DNA of 42,493 bases from a virus. Below the pieces are notes generated by a model. That model did not search any database. It had not been told where the DNA came from and saw only the letters and a list, made by a program, of their open reading frames with translations. Positions 18,101-26,284 of the stretch are shown piece after piece (within the stretch, counting starts at the first letter, position 1; each line of letters opens with the position of its first letter). A program made the position numbers and the translations under genes. The stretch spans positions 7,266-49,758 of the IMG/VR virus record IMGVR_UViG_3300030109_003194; one strand, given 5' to 3'.

Positions 18101-18182
18101 CTGGAAGCTCGGAATTATCGATCTCTTTTATAAAAACGCCAGGTGATATAAACTTAAACTTTCTGGAAGAGTTGTCAGCCAT
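15126..18182 (-). CDS. 18: Contractile tail sheath protein (gp18-like)
   Basis: Forms the outer sheath that contracts to drive the tube into the host. The 1018-aa product is much longer than T4 gp18 (659 aa). The N-terminus carries the sheath motif FISPGVFIKEIDNSELPAVP and GPLVIGRARKGPANKPVQI. The C-terminal 150 residues carry the other polymerisation domain (GINPIAKFPAEGIVVFG, then ALDRINVRRLMIFLKREISF), ending in strands that complete the neighbour's fold. The long middle, roughly residues 120-750, is Gly/Ser/Thr/Asp-rich and presumably contains extra surface domains. ATG 18182 has GAGGAG upstream. It follows the gp15-like gene and precedes the tube gene. Confidence 0.95.
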   Translation of the reverse strand: MADNSSRKFKFISPGVFIKEIDNSELPAVPSEVGPLVIGRARKGPANKPVQINSFSDFVQTFGDPVAGNEGGDVWRVGDLNAPTYAPYAAKAWLASNSPITFMRVLGDESNGYTATTGRAGWNLDATAGAATDQGGAYGLLIFPSGSGVLNATGTLAAQFYCKDSRVLLSGNVRGGDTLGTQVGSTLIDLGSDLDNIALVFTASSGMSHKEIVSFNDTKPNYIRRVLNTDPTITNSDITNSDTQTFYQGGKYFLGETYENRLGEAGAASLGLLAIDGGVSNYFGAIVPMVTKTAATTFTNDQADFLGAARKASTGWYFSQDLGTNHAAYTHKGMQRLFRIEALTAGENFNREIKISIANLKAGKGDFQPYGSFSLLVRDMKDTDNNKIIIERYDNLNLNPASRDYIAARIGDRYQVYSQSDKRSVEYGEFANQSNYIRVVMDPDVAAGIGETRLLPFGVFGPPKYRNVTITSGSTSPQNFAAVADNPVLAGAPLSALSMIAPGSSASFGTDGHNLPDKGTYVAAPIMMRYAVDSAGTEAATVRFTGSVSFPAVTCRTSSTQGSPRSLDNTYWGAWTGRSFSDTQYNPEMSDLLRPRAFNASTEATAYDPTQDVDGTTTNSGSSPIVLSYAFSLDDVAGSLSGADLSGSATWASGNRASGLSISAVGSNSYTTVLDAGIDRFTTVLAGGSDGYNKTERDPFANKDITGKTEQTSYGLFSLRKAINMVADPEVVQMNAATIPGVWAAPVTNYLLDTAESRGDTLAIVDVQYAWTPRAETKDDPVTANAANIPRTAASTLLNRSINNSYGAAYYPWVRIYDDNRDQSLWAPPSVAALGVLSNTDRIQAPWFAPAGFTRGGLTEGAAGIPVTDVTTRLTSDQRDLLYEAGINPIAKFPAEGIVVFGQKTLQQTASALDRINVRRLMIFLKREISFIASRLLFGPNSTITWDTFKGQALPILRDVKADFGIEDFKLILDETTTTPELVDRNIIYAKLLVKPTRAVEYFAIDFVITNSGAAFED

Positions 18183-18251
18183 CGAAATGTTTTCTCCTCG
18201 GTTAACACGAATTTAGAAGTGGGTGAATATACAGTAAACACCACTAATAAA

Positions 18252-18281
18252 TAGTAGGGTACAATTCGAAACTCCCTACTA
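18252..18281 (-). terminator. Terminator-like hairpin between neck and sheath genes
   Basis: TAGTAGGG (18274-18281 on the minus strand) pairs perfectly over 8 bp with CCCTACTA (18252-18259) around a 14-base loop, followed by TTTATTAG. The U tract is short, so it may only attenuate, or act as an RNA processing site. It starts two bases past the gp15-like stop and 70 bases upstream of the sheath start. Confidence 0.45.
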
Positions 18282-18283
18282 GA

Positions 18284-19174
18284 TTATGGACGATATTTAT
18301 CTTTTCTTCCAGCGTTGAATTCTGGTTCGTCTCCAACTACTGCTCTTTCCCTTCCTATCGAGATCTTTACTGCTGACTCTCTGACTATAACAGGGGGAGT
18401 TTCTTGGTTTTCTTCTTCACCAACAATATATCCTAATACTTTAATATTAGCCGTTGTTTTGAAAACCCTTTCGTCAGTGTTGAGTCCGGCATTATTACTT
18501 TCATTACTAAAGTTTTGGTCTACAAACGCCTCATAAGTATTTTTTTCATTATGAATACTGAAAACAGCAGGTGTTGAGAACCTTGCTAGGAAAGGGGCCA
18601 TCATTTGATTCATCTGTTGTTGGTAATTAGACACCATCTTGATCTCATACTGAACCTCAACATATGTAGGCATTGGTATAAACAGTGTTTCGTATACAAC
18701 TTCCTGATTGTCAAAGGGAAATGTGTTGTAAGTTGTGTTTGTTCCATCACCGAACTTTTTACGTGCCTCAGCATTAGCAAAATTTCGTGTTTTATCCTGC
18801 ATTACACGCCTAGCAACAGGGATTGCCCCGCCACGATTATAGAAATCAAAATAAGGAGGCACGTAAACACCATATTTTCCCTTGTTGGATGGGTTCTTTA
18901 CTAAAGAAGTCCTGATTATTGACATAAGAGGATACTCCAACACCCTTCCGTCTGTTCGAATGTTACCCTCTTCAGGTATATTCTTTATTTGAAAAGCTCT
19001 TTCAGGTGATGAAAAGATAACAGGTACTTTCTTGAACCCAGAATTGGTGTCACACGATACATTTAGATCATCGTTTATAAAATTATAAAGCGCCGTATCG
19101 ATATCCTCAAGGGTCGATGGCGCAAAAGGATATTCAGCGTGTAATTGTTCGTCTAACTTTGTTCTCTTTGGCAT
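18284..19174 (-). CDS. 15: Tail terminator/sheath-stabilising neck protein (gp15-like)
   Basis: Caps the tail tube and sheath and links them to the neck. The 296-aa product shows the gp15 pattern: KKVPVIFSSPERAFQIKNI at 47-65, then EYPLMSIIRTSLVKNPSN, VYETLFIPMPTYVEVQYEIK, and a helix with YQQQMNQMMAPFLARFS where T4 gp15 has its ILPYF region. The C-terminus is polar and basic. Neighbours are gp14-like upstream and sheath downstream, consistent with T4 order 13-14-15-18. ATG 19174 has an AGG-type site in the short gap after the gp14-like gene. Confidence 0.85.
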   Translation of the reverse strand: MPKRTKLDEQLHAEYPFAPSTLEDIDTALYNFINDDLNVSCDTNSGFKKVPVIFSSPERAFQIKNIPEEGNIRTDGRVLEYPLMSIIRTSLVKNPSNKGKYGVYVPPYFDFYNRGGAIPVARRVMQDKTRNFANAEARKKFGDGTNTTYNTFPFDNQEVVYETLFIPMPTYVEVQYEIKMVSNYQQQMNQMMAPFLARFSTPAVFSIHNEKNTYEAFVDQNFSNESNNAGLNTDERVFKTTANIKVLGYIVGEEENQETPPVIVRESAVKISIGRERAVVGDEPEFNAGRKDKYRP

Positions 19175-19186
19175 CTTTATTTTTCC

Positions 19187-19702
19187 TTAGATATTCTTAC
19201 CGGGATTGAACAAACCTTTACGAGCTTGACGACACACAGCAGAAACTTCTAAAGACGTGCCATCAGCAAAATCACTATCTTGTCCGAATAAGTATCTAGG
19301 CTCAAAAATATCTACAATCTCGAAATACATACCGTCATACTGAACGTAATCACCTAATCTAGCAAACAGGTTTTGATCTTGAGTCAGTCGGCGCTTGTGG
19401 AAGTGAACCGTTATGTTATAGAGGTTATCAAATCCATACTCTTCTTGAGTTCTGTCTGATCCATTGAACTCCACCAAGCTATAAACCCTAATTGGGGGTA
19501 AAAACGTCTTGTGAATAGCCTCGCCATACAATTCATTATAATTTGTTCGGTCTCTGTCAATAGGAAAATACAAAAGTTGTTGACCTATTACGTGTTCTAT
19601 GATTTCGTCATTTATTTGTTTGACAAAATCACGCTCGGCCTTCCCTACGAATAAAGGAGGTGGCGGGGACGCTGGTTGAGACCATCTATTCTGAGAAGCC
19701 AT
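19187..19702 (-). CDS. 14: Neck protein (gp14-like)
   Basis: Head-to-tail connector ring component. The 171-aa product is shorter than T4 gp14 (256 aa) but shares a GQQLLYFPIDRDRTNYNELYG region comparable to gp14's YYVPREY...IFGE, and GDYVQYDGMYFEIVDIFEPR comparable to its GDLIYFP...FEITWVEPY. A proline stretch (SPPPPLF) precedes the first helix. ATG 19702 has AGGA eight bases upstream and follows the gp13-like stop by 4 bases. The role is supported by order among gp13-like and gp15-like genes. Confidence 0.85.
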   Translation of the reverse strand: MASQNRWSQPASPPPPLFVGKAERDFVKQINDEIIEHVIGQQLLYFPIDRDRTNYNELYGEAIHKTFLPPIRVYSLVEFNGSDRTQEEYGFDNLYNITVHFHKRRLTQDQNLFARLGDYVQYDGMYFEIVDIFEPRYLFGQDSDFADGTSLEVSAVCRQARKGLFNPGKNI

Positions 19703-19706
19703 TTAT

Positions 19707-20963
19707 TTATCCTACATAAATACCGGTTGGTATGTGTTTAACAACCTCCGAAAGATTATTCTGCATAGCAGCGTCACCTTCAACCAAGGCTCCATAAGCC
19801 ATCTCATCCAAAACAGTCTTTAGTTCATCTCGAAGTGCATTTTGCTCTTCTTTTGCCTCAGAGATCAAGGCGGACCCATTAAGAGTTACCTCATTCCCTG
19901 GAATTGGGATGGTTGCAAGTTTTGATCTTACTTGTCCTAGTGTTTCCTTTGCAAGTGATAGGGCAAATCTGCGAATCCACTGCTTACCGATACTATTGAT
20001 GTTTTTGTAAGGAACGTTTGGAAAAGGTAGCGTACTCATATTATTGACACCATCAGCGCCATACTTTCTGTCACTTTCTTCAACAAATGCATCCTCAGAA
20101 ACTCTAAAATCTACCCAAAAGTTTTTTGGGTTGTTTCCGTCGGGTGTTGGAAAAATTCTTAATTTATTATTATTGATCCTAAACGAATAATGAGAGGCAC
20201 GAACATTCATATCCTCCTCAAAAGCGTAGGCTTGCAAAACATTTTGCCACGCTGGGACCAATTGGAATTGACTATCATCCGCATACATGCCATAAGTGGA
20301 TAGATTGCCAACCGATCCTACTGGATAACCACCAAAGAAGTTCCACATTGATCTAGGCGTTTTGTAATAGACTCTTTGAATAGTTATTGCGCTGGTTCCA
20401 ACGCTGGCACTAAACGGTGAGCCAGCCTCTAAAGATGCGGCGTGAATAATCGACTGAAGGTCATAATCTTGAACATCATTCACCGCTGCAAAAGATGCTG
20501 AGTATATTGTTTGAGATGCTCCGACGCCTGCGTGAAGACTTGCACCTCTACCGAGGTGTGTAGCATACCCCAATTGGAAGCGTGGGAACTTAAGATTAGG
20601 CTTGGTAGTGATTCCACCCGATCCTGAATATTCTGTAAATTCACCATCCTCATCAAAAGAGCCCGTAGTGTTACCCAACATGTCCGAAAGAACATTCTTG
20701 GCTTGATGTGTGTTGATCAAGTAAGAATATTCTAAACACGACTCTTCATATGCATTGTATACTATACTAGGAGTAATCTCAAGGTCTAAAACTCTGCCAC
20801 CTAATTTATTATAGGTATATGACACTTGGTCTACAGCACCGCTTACAAAAGCGTCTGAAGTATAAATTCCATATGATAGAGCATCTGTAACGTCTCCATG
20901 AGTCCCTGTTGATGGGAGAACAACAGCACTTGTGGTGCTAACGGGTTGAAGGCTTGTTGGCAT
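19707..20963 (-). CDS. 13: Neck protein (gp13-like)
   Basis: Binds the portal after packaging and joins head to tail. The 418-aa product exceeds T4 gp13 (309 aa). Support comes from the C-terminal half: HYSFRINNNKLRIFPTP, followed by KQWIRRFALSLAKETLGQVR and LATIPIPGNEVTLNGSAL, a helix-strand pattern typical of gp13. The N-terminal half includes a Gly/Ser-rich segment and several beta segments. A terminator separates it from the major capsid gene upstream, so it probably heads its own transcript or is reached by read-through. ATG 20963 has GAGGA upstream. Confidence 0.85.
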   Translation of the reverse strand: MPTSLQPVSTTSAVVLPSTGTHGDVTDALSYGIYTSDAFVSGAVDQVSYTYNKLGGRVLDLEITPSIVYNAYEESCLEYSYLINTHQAKNVLSDMLGNTTGSFDEDGEFTEYSGSGGITTKPNLKFPRFQLGYATHLGRGASLHAGVGASQTIYSASFAAVNDVQDYDLQSIIHAASLEAGSPFSASVGTSAITIQRVYYKTPRSMWNFFGGYPVGSVGNLSTYGMYADDSQFQLVPAWQNVLQAYAFEEDMNVRASHYSFRINNNKLRIFPTPDGNNPKNFWVDFRVSEDAFVEESDRKYGADGVNNMSTLPFPNVPYKNINSIGKQWIRRFALSLAKETLGQVRSKLATIPIPGNEVTLNGSALISEAKEEQNALRDELKTVLDEMAYGALVEGDAAMQNNLSEVVKHIPTGIYVG

Positions 20964-21025
20964 CTTATATCCTCGCTTGTAGTATAAATAGTTTTAGACT
21001 TTCTTATTTTATCCCAGTAATAAGA

Positions 21026-21050
21026 AAACCCCGCCACAAGGACGGGGTTT
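21026..21050 (-). terminator. Rho-independent terminator after major capsid gene
   Basis: On the minus strand AAACCCCG (21043-21050) pairs with CGGGGTTT (21026-21033) around a 9-base loop, followed by TTTTCTTATT. The GC-rich stem and T-rich tail are a classic intrinsic terminator. It lies between the capsid gene stop (21088) and the gp13-like start (20963), so it would limit read-through from the highly expressed capsid gene. Confidence 0.85.
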
Positions 21051-21087
21051 CCTATAACTTTATTCAACCCTAGGGGTCAGATAAAGC

Positions 21088-22851
21088 CTATGCTACCGGT
21101 CGATCTACGTTAGAGACCAGATCTTGACACACGACCAAGCCATACATGTCAGGACGTACCATCTTCTTAGCATAGCGAGTCATGACACCCTTGCGGGGCA
21201 CGAAATCTTCTGTACCAAAGATGGTCGGCGTGACTTGCAGCGGGACGTAAGGAGCGTAGACATATCCACTTTCGAGGAAGCTAGCACCCTTGCGACCAAC
21301 AAGAAGCAAGTTGCGAGTGAAGTAAGGATCGACAACAATGTCCATCTTACGGCTGATAGAACCGACGTTCATAGCACCCCAAGAACCACCATCAGCGTCA
21401 ACCTGTACGTTAGCACGGAAGCCAGCAGTAAATTCAAGGATGTTAGCCATTTCGGGAGAGCAAACGATAAAGTTTGCGCCGCCACGAAGCGTCTTACGGT
21501 GAATACGAGCACTAACTTCGTTGACTGTCTCAAGGAGAGTCTCGTACCATTCAGAAACGGTACCAGTGAAGTCAGGGTAGGAAGTACCACTAAGGGCAAG
21601 ACCTGTCTCACGGTTCACGAACTTGCCTGGGCTACGAGACCAGTACAATGTACCAGCAGTTGCGCCCTTAACAAGGTCTTCAAGAATTTCTTGATCAATT
21701 TCAAGAGCAACTTGTTCGGACAAGATGCTTGTCAACTCAACTTCAGCGTCGAGGTTGTGGTAAGCATTCAAGTCTTGAGCCAACTCAGGGCTCCACTTAG
21801 CTTTGAGCTTCTTGGTGACAGCGGTAACAGCCGTAGAATCAACCTTGATGTCGATTTCTGGGATGTTGTTGTTGTGCTCCAAGCCCCAAGTAGAAGTACC
21901 TACGACAGCACCAAGAGGTGTAGCATCAGTAAATCCGTCAACCAATGGGTACGTTGCAGAAGCAACACCACCAGCAGCGGCACTCAAAACAGCATGTGCG
22001 TCAGAGAAGATGCCCATGGTTGGCATTGCGAGAACAACCAACAAGTGATCTTCAGCAGTTCCAGAGAACTGAGTCAAAGCACGGACCTGGAAGGTAGCAG
22101 CGCCTGCGCCCAATTTATTAAAGTTACCAGCAGAACCAAACGAACTAGAAAGAACGTAGCCAACCAGGTTATCTTTGTTAATGTCAGAAGGTGTTGGAAC
22201 CTTACCGACAAGATATCCAGAAGTACCAGAGGTAAATACAGGATCAGCCTGAAGAATCGTAGCGAAATCTTTAGAGCTTTCTGTCACACCGTATGTACCA
22301 GAAGCAAGAACTTCTACTGTATTTGTAACAGAGCCTGTGGGGCTAGAGTAACCGTTGTTCAAACTGTAAGCCGAAAGCTGGCCGTTGTTGCCACCGAGAT
22401 CGATGCCATCAATAATACCAGCACCAACTTTACCACCACCATAAACAGAAGTTTCGGCGACCTGAGCCAAGCGATTGGGCTGGCTACCATCAGAAGTTGG
22501 GTGCATACCACCATCTGGCGAGAACACAAAGTCTAGGAAGAAAATGAGTCCGCTAGGAAGCGACATGGGCTGCACAGACACGAGGTCTTGTGCGATAAGG
22601 TTGCCGAATACACGGCGAACGATTGGGAAAGCAACTGAGGCGAAGCCTTGAACATCACCTGCTTGCATTGTGCTCGTTTCTTTGAGAAGTTGAGCGGCTT
22701 GGTTTTCCAAAAGGCGTGCCATGGCACCAGCTTTGGTGTCGTCGAGCCCTTCGAGAAGACCAGTCTTCTCCCACTTCTCAAGGAGAGCTTCACCTTCATT
22801 AGCAAGCGAACGTTGTCGAATGCCTTCGGTGAGAGTTTCTAATACAGACAT
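21088..22851 (-). CDS. 23: Major capsid protein (gp23-like)
   Basis: Main shell subunit, HK97 fold in T4-type phages. The 587-aa product contains the gp23 signature near the N-terminus: MARLLENQAAQLLKETSTMQ, GFASVAFPIVRRVFGNLIAQ and DLVSVQPMSLPSGLIFFLDF. The C-terminal half has the conserved FIVCSPEMANILEFTAGF, and YVYAPYVPLQVTP regions. T4 gp23 is trimmed near residue 65 by the prohead protease; the N-terminal 60 residues here look like a similar propeptide but the site is not certain. Codon use is clean and a strong terminator follows the gene. It is directly after the scaffold gene with a 19-base gap, as in T4 (22-23). Confidence 0.96.
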   Translation of the reverse strand: MSVLETLTEGIRQRSLANEGEALLEKWEKTGLLEGLDDTKAGAMARLLENQAAQLLKETSTMQAGDVQGFASVAFPIVRRVFGNLIAQDLVSVQPMSLPSGLIFFLDFVFSPDGGMHPTSDGSQPNRLAQVAETSVYGGGKVGAGIIDGIDLGGNNGQLSAYSLNNGYSSPTGSVTNTVEVLASGTYGVTESSKDFATILQADPVFTSGTSGYLVGKVPTPSDINKDNLVGYVLSSSFGSAGNFNKLGAGAATFQVRALTQFSGTAEDHLLVVLAMPTMGIFSDAHAVLSAAAGGVASATYPLVDGFTDATPLGAVVGTSTWGLEHNNNIPEIDIKVDSTAVTAVTKKLKAKWSPELAQDLNAYHNLDAEVELTSILSEQVALEIDQEILEDLVKGATAGTLYWSRSPGKFVNRETGLALSGTSYPDFTGTVSEWYETLLETVNEVSARIHRKTLRGGANFIVCSPEMANILEFTAGFRANVQVDADGGSWGAMNVGSISRKMDIVVDPYFTRNLLLVGRKGASFLESGYVYAPYVPLQVTPTIFGTEDFVPRKGVMTRYAKKMVRPDMYGLVVCQDLVSNVDRPVA

Positions 22852-22870
22852 TTTAAATCTCCTTTAATTA

Positions 22871-23848
22871 TTAATTTGTCTTTTTTATTGCTGCGAGAGT
22901 CGCCCAACGGTTATACGTTGGACTAGATTCAGTAGTGCGTTCATCATTACGATTCCCACCAAGAATAACTGAGGATCTTTTTGATACTACTTCAGACAAC
23001 GATTGAGGAGCACTCTTTTGAATGCCCGCCATTGTCTTTTGAAGAGTCTCATAGACCATCTTCGCTTCTTCTACCGAACGTGCTTTAGAAACTAGCTCAG
23101 CAATTTTAGATTTTTGCTGCTCATTCAGAGAGGAATCTCCGAGCACATGGTTCGCATATAATAATCTTGCGTTTTGCAAGTTTATTTCTTGTAACGTATC
23201 TTTAGCTTTAGTAAGAAGTTGTCTTAGTTGATTAACTTCCTTCTTAAGGTTTTCATTTTGTTTTTCCTCGCCTTCTTCCGAGGTTTTAATCATATCTTTT
23301 CTGTCTTCCTCGTCCATACCATCAGTATAGAAAGACTCAACAGATTCATCCTGCTCGACTTCATCTTTGCTTACTGTTTCCTCTGCACGATCAAGTTCAA
23401 TTTGAGGAACGTCAACAACAAGAAGCTCCTTAAACATATCTACAAGTTGTTCCTCGTCAAGATCAATTTCGTCATCACGATTAGCAGGCATATCGTCTAA
23501 AGGAAGTCCTACTTCGTCAGCGATCTCTTGACGATCTAAAGCTGGCTCTTCCATTTCTTCGTCTTCTGAGTCGGCGGCGGCTATAATGTCATCCAGATCG
23601 ACCACTACAATATCTTCTTCATCAGACATGTGCGCCATGGGGACTTGCTCCATGGCAGTGCTTGATACTTCGACGTCCTCTTCAGGCTCTAGTCCGAGAT
23701 CCATCTCTTCGTCTTGTTCTAAAAGTTTTGTTACAGCGTCTCTAACCTCATCGTTGTACTTCTCAACGATGGCTGATTCTGCGTTCTTAACAGCGGCTTC
23801 TCGGAGCGCTTTAGCATCAACGATAGCTTGCTCTAACATAGTAGACAT
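22871..23848 (-). CDS. 22: Prohead scaffold/core protein (gp22-like)
   Basis: Internal scaffold on which the capsid assembles, later degraded by the prohead protease. The 325-aa product is very acidic, with long Glu/Asp runs (residues about 60-190) and predicted coiled coils at both ends. The C-terminal part, INLQNARLLYANHVLGDSSL followed by KARSVEEAKMVYETLQK, resembles scaffolds of other T4-type phages. Position before the major capsid gene supports the call. ATG 23848 has AAAGGGG upstream. Two palindromes lie in its leader. Confidence 0.85.
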   Translation of the reverse strand: MSTMLEQAIVDAKALREAAVKNAESAIVEKYNDEVRDAVTKLLEQDEEMDLGLEPEEDVEVSSTAMEQVPMAHMSDEEDIVVVDLDDIIAAADSEDEEMEEPALDRQEIADEVGLPLDDMPANRDDEIDLDEEQLVDMFKELLVVDVPQIELDRAEETVSKDEVEQDESVESFYTDGMDEEDRKDMIKTSEEGEEKQNENLKKEVNQLRQLLTKAKDTLQEINLQNARLLYANHVLGDSSLNEQQKSKIAELVSKARSVEEAKMVYETLQKTMAGIQKSAPQSLSEVVSKRSSVILGGNRNDERTTESSPTYNRWATLAAIKKTN

Positions 23849-23865
23849 AAAATAATCCCCTTTAC

Positions 23866-23903
23866 TTGATGATATTACATCAAAATAAATAGTTGATTAT
23901 CAA
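23866..23903 (-). promoter_or_regulatory. Pair of TTGAT palindromes upstream of scaffold gene
   Basis: TTGATG-6-CATCAA (23866-23883) and TTGAT-T-ATCAA (23893-23903) are both perfect and share the TTGAT half-site. Between them lies CTATTTAT on the minus strand (23885-23892), also present upstream of the sheath and gp13-like genes. The group sits 18-55 bases upstream of the scaffold start and could be a promoter/operator region for the capsid genes, but no strong -35/-10 pair is evident. Confidence 0.4.
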
Positions 23904-23946
23904 TGCAAACGACTAGAAATGTTACTGAAGACTACTAAAGTCTCAA

Positions 23947-26268
23947 TTAGAAGCCACTATGCTGCACACCGTTTAGACTCAAAACAAGCCAGTCCGAACC
24001 ATCCCACATTAGAGATGCTCCACCCTGAGGCTGCGCAAATTGACTACCTCCGCCACCGTCGGTGCCTGTAAGCAAAAGTGAGCCGTTTGAGGCACCAGAC
24101 AGACCGCTTGCAATATTAGAGCCTGTCAAGTTAATTGAATTTGAGCCATCAATCGTACCATCGGCAGCAATTTTCATAAAAATATCTTTTCGCTGCCCTG
24201 TAATTGTACCATTTGCAATTCCAAAAGTATACATAGTATTGGTACCTTGTCCTGTAACATCGATAGTAGTGGCGGCACGGTCAACATTGACTAGCCCCAT
24301 TTGCCCGACTAAAGTAGAAAGCGATGTGGTTGTGAGAGTTCCACTGAATTCCAAAGATCCAGACAATCCAGCACCACCTCGAATATCTAGCGCATGGGCT
24401 GGTTCAGCATTCCCAATACCAAGTCGTCCTGAGGCTGTGACAAACAAAACCGGGTGAGGATGAGAGTACTCTTCGTGATCGAGACGGAGCATTACTGGTC
24501 CGCCTTTGCCTGTACCGCCAGTAGAAGAAGATATGTGAAGGTTAGCCAGGGCTTGGCCGGCACCTCTCATATGGAAGGCATTGCTGCTACCTATGTTGAG
24601 ACAATCACCTCCTACAGCAAGGTCCATAATTTTACTAGTGCCGTAAGTGAGCCCCTCCCAATTAAATCTATTATAGTTACTATCGTAGTAATAAGTCGCT
24701 TTTCTTGCTGCGGCGTTAGTTCCCCACGTAATCTGACCGGCTCTTCCAGTTGGGAACATAAATTGTATGCCGACATGATTATTATTCTCTAGCATCAGTG
24801 CAGTATTTACAACAGGGTCTACTCCCTGGGTTGTGCCACCTTCGCCCAGAATATGAAGACGGTTCGTAGGGTCAGCGGTGTCGGCTCGTGGGGCGTCTGT
24901 CCCAATACCTACAAGTCCGTTACCCGACACAAACAGGGCGGGCATCGAGCCTGAGTTTGTGGAGTGATCCACACGGAAAAGTGGGTCGGGGCTAGATGAT
25001 GAAATATGAAGTAATGCTGTGGGAGCCGCTGTTCCAACGCCGATATGTCCTGTACCTGTTACAAACAGGATATTGTCAACATCATCATACTCCACTTTCA
25101 CAAGAGGAGATGCTGGGGCTGTGCCTTGGGCGGCAACACCACCAGAAATATGCAAAATAGCAGTAGGGTCATTTGACTCTGTGAAGCCATCACCAACACC
25201 CATCTGTCCGTCATCAGTTATGGCAACTTTTGCTCTATTGCTTGTGCAGAACTGCAAAGAACTGCCAGCAGTTCTTGGACCTACAATACCCGCATTCGAC
25301 ATTGCGTTTGCCAAATAAACACCGTCAGGATCAGCACCGGCATTACCGTTTAGTCCGACTATCATTCGTGTAGCATTATTGTCTTGAGTTAATTTAATAT
25401 AAGCAGTATCAGATTCCGGAGTGTTGTCTGTGTCCGCCTCAAGTAGTAATGAAGCTTTGCCAGAAGACCTCACATGAATGCTGTTGCCTGGCTCAGCAGT
25501 ACCGATACCAATCCGGCTTGTGCCTGTTACAAAAAGTATGGGTCTATCAGCTTGGTCCGGGTGATCAACTCGTAGTAAACTTCCCGTTGTAGAAGAAGAG
25601 ACATGAAGTTCGGCTGTAGGGGTGATCGTTCCTATGCCGACTTCTCCTGAGCCGGTAATATACAGAATGGGATCAGGGTGTGCTACGTCTGGATGGTCTA
25701 TACGAAAAAGAGGTTCCCCGGTAGAAGATGAGACGTGTAGCGTTGCCTCGGGGCTTATGTTCTCTCCGATGCCAACAAAACCGCTGCTATTTAATGTAAG
25801 CTTGTTTTGGCTGCCAAGTTTTAAGTTAATACTTTGGTCGGACTTGGCGTTTATTTCTGTCTGACCATTAGCCCGTTGGCGGAAACCGAAGTTAGTAGCA
25901 GTATTATGATCTATATGAGAAACAGTTGCGGCGTCCGCAAGGCCAGCGCCACCAATAGCTGTTCTACCTAGACTTGATGTAATATCTGCGTCGGCAGAAA
26001 CCGAAAGGTCAGTCCCATCAAATGTAAAATTTTCTTCACCATTAATGGTATTAGAATTAACAGAAGTTATTACCCTGTTATCGCCAGAATTAGTGTAGGT
26101 GCTGACAGCGCCTCCGCCGCCGCCACCGCCGGTGACAGCAGAACCATTAAGCGTCAAAGAACCAGTAATATCAACGGAGCCAGTAAACTGGTGTGAGTCT
26201 AAAGTTATGTCTGCACCGACAGAAGTACTACTGTCTATATCTGATCTAGATGGTTTGAAGCCGCCCAC
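23947..26268 (-). CDS. GIGT-repeat fibre-like virion protein (773 aa)
   Basis: Probable fibre or adhesin. At least five imperfect copies of a roughly 48-residue unit are visible (about residues 163-213, 211-258, 355-412, 410-457 and 572-620), each with an LHISSS-like strand, an RVDHPD-like segment, a PILFVTG strand and a VGIGT turn. Such repeats are common in trimeric phage fibres. The N-terminus has a Gly7 linker at 47-53. The C-terminus ends in a beta domain containing IANGTITGQ and DWLVLSL rather than a visible peptidase chaperone. It starts at GTG 26268 with GGAG upstream. Lying between the protease and scaffold genes, it may decorate the head rather than the tail. Confidence 0.85.
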   Translation of the reverse strand: MGGFKPSRSDIDSSTSVGADITLDSHQFTGSVDITGSLTLNGSAVTGGGGGGGAVSTYTNSGDNRVITSVNSNTINGEENFTFDGTDLSVSADADITSSLGRTAIGGAGLADAATVSHIDHNTATNFGFRQRANGQTEINAKSDQSINLKLGSQNKLTLNSSGFVGIGENISPEATLHVSSSTGEPLFRIDHPDVAHPDPILYITGSGEVGIGTITPTAELHVSSSTTGSLLRVDHPDQADRPILFVTGTSRIGIGTAEPGNSIHVRSSGKASLLLEADTDNTPESDTAYIKLTQDNNATRMIVGLNGNAGADPDGVYLANAMSNAGIVGPRTAGSSLQFCTSNRAKVAITDDGQMGVGDGFTESNDPTAILHISGGVAAQGTAPASPLVKVEYDDVDNILFVTGTGHIGVGTAAPTALLHISSSSPDPLFRVDHSTNSGSMPALFVSGNGLVGIGTDAPRADTADPTNRLHILGEGGTTQGVDPVVNTALMLENNNHVGIQFMFPTGRAGQITWGTNAAARKATYYYDSNYNRFNWEGLTYGTSKIMDLAVGGDCLNIGSSNAFHMRGAGQALANLHISSSTGGTGKGGPVMLRLDHEEYSHPHPVLFVTASGRLGIGNAEPAHALDIRGGAGLSGSLEFSGTLTTTSLSTLVGQMGLVNVDRAATTIDVTGQGTNTMYTFGIANGTITGQRKDIFMKIAADGTIDGSNSINLTGSNIASGLSGASNGSLLLTGTDGGGGSQFAQPQGGASLMWDGSDWLVLSLNGVQHSGF

Positions 26269-26284
26269 GATGATCTCCTTTTAT

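Noticed and set aside
20983-20990. TATAAATA, a match to the T4 late promoter consensus, on the plus strand
   Set aside because: It points away from all genes; no consistent set of such boxes precedes minus-strand genes.
21124-22536. Long plus-strand open frame of 470 codons opposite the major capsid gene
   Set aside because: It is antisense to the clear gp23-like gene, lacks a ribosome binding site and shows no protein family character; it reflects codon bias of the real gene.
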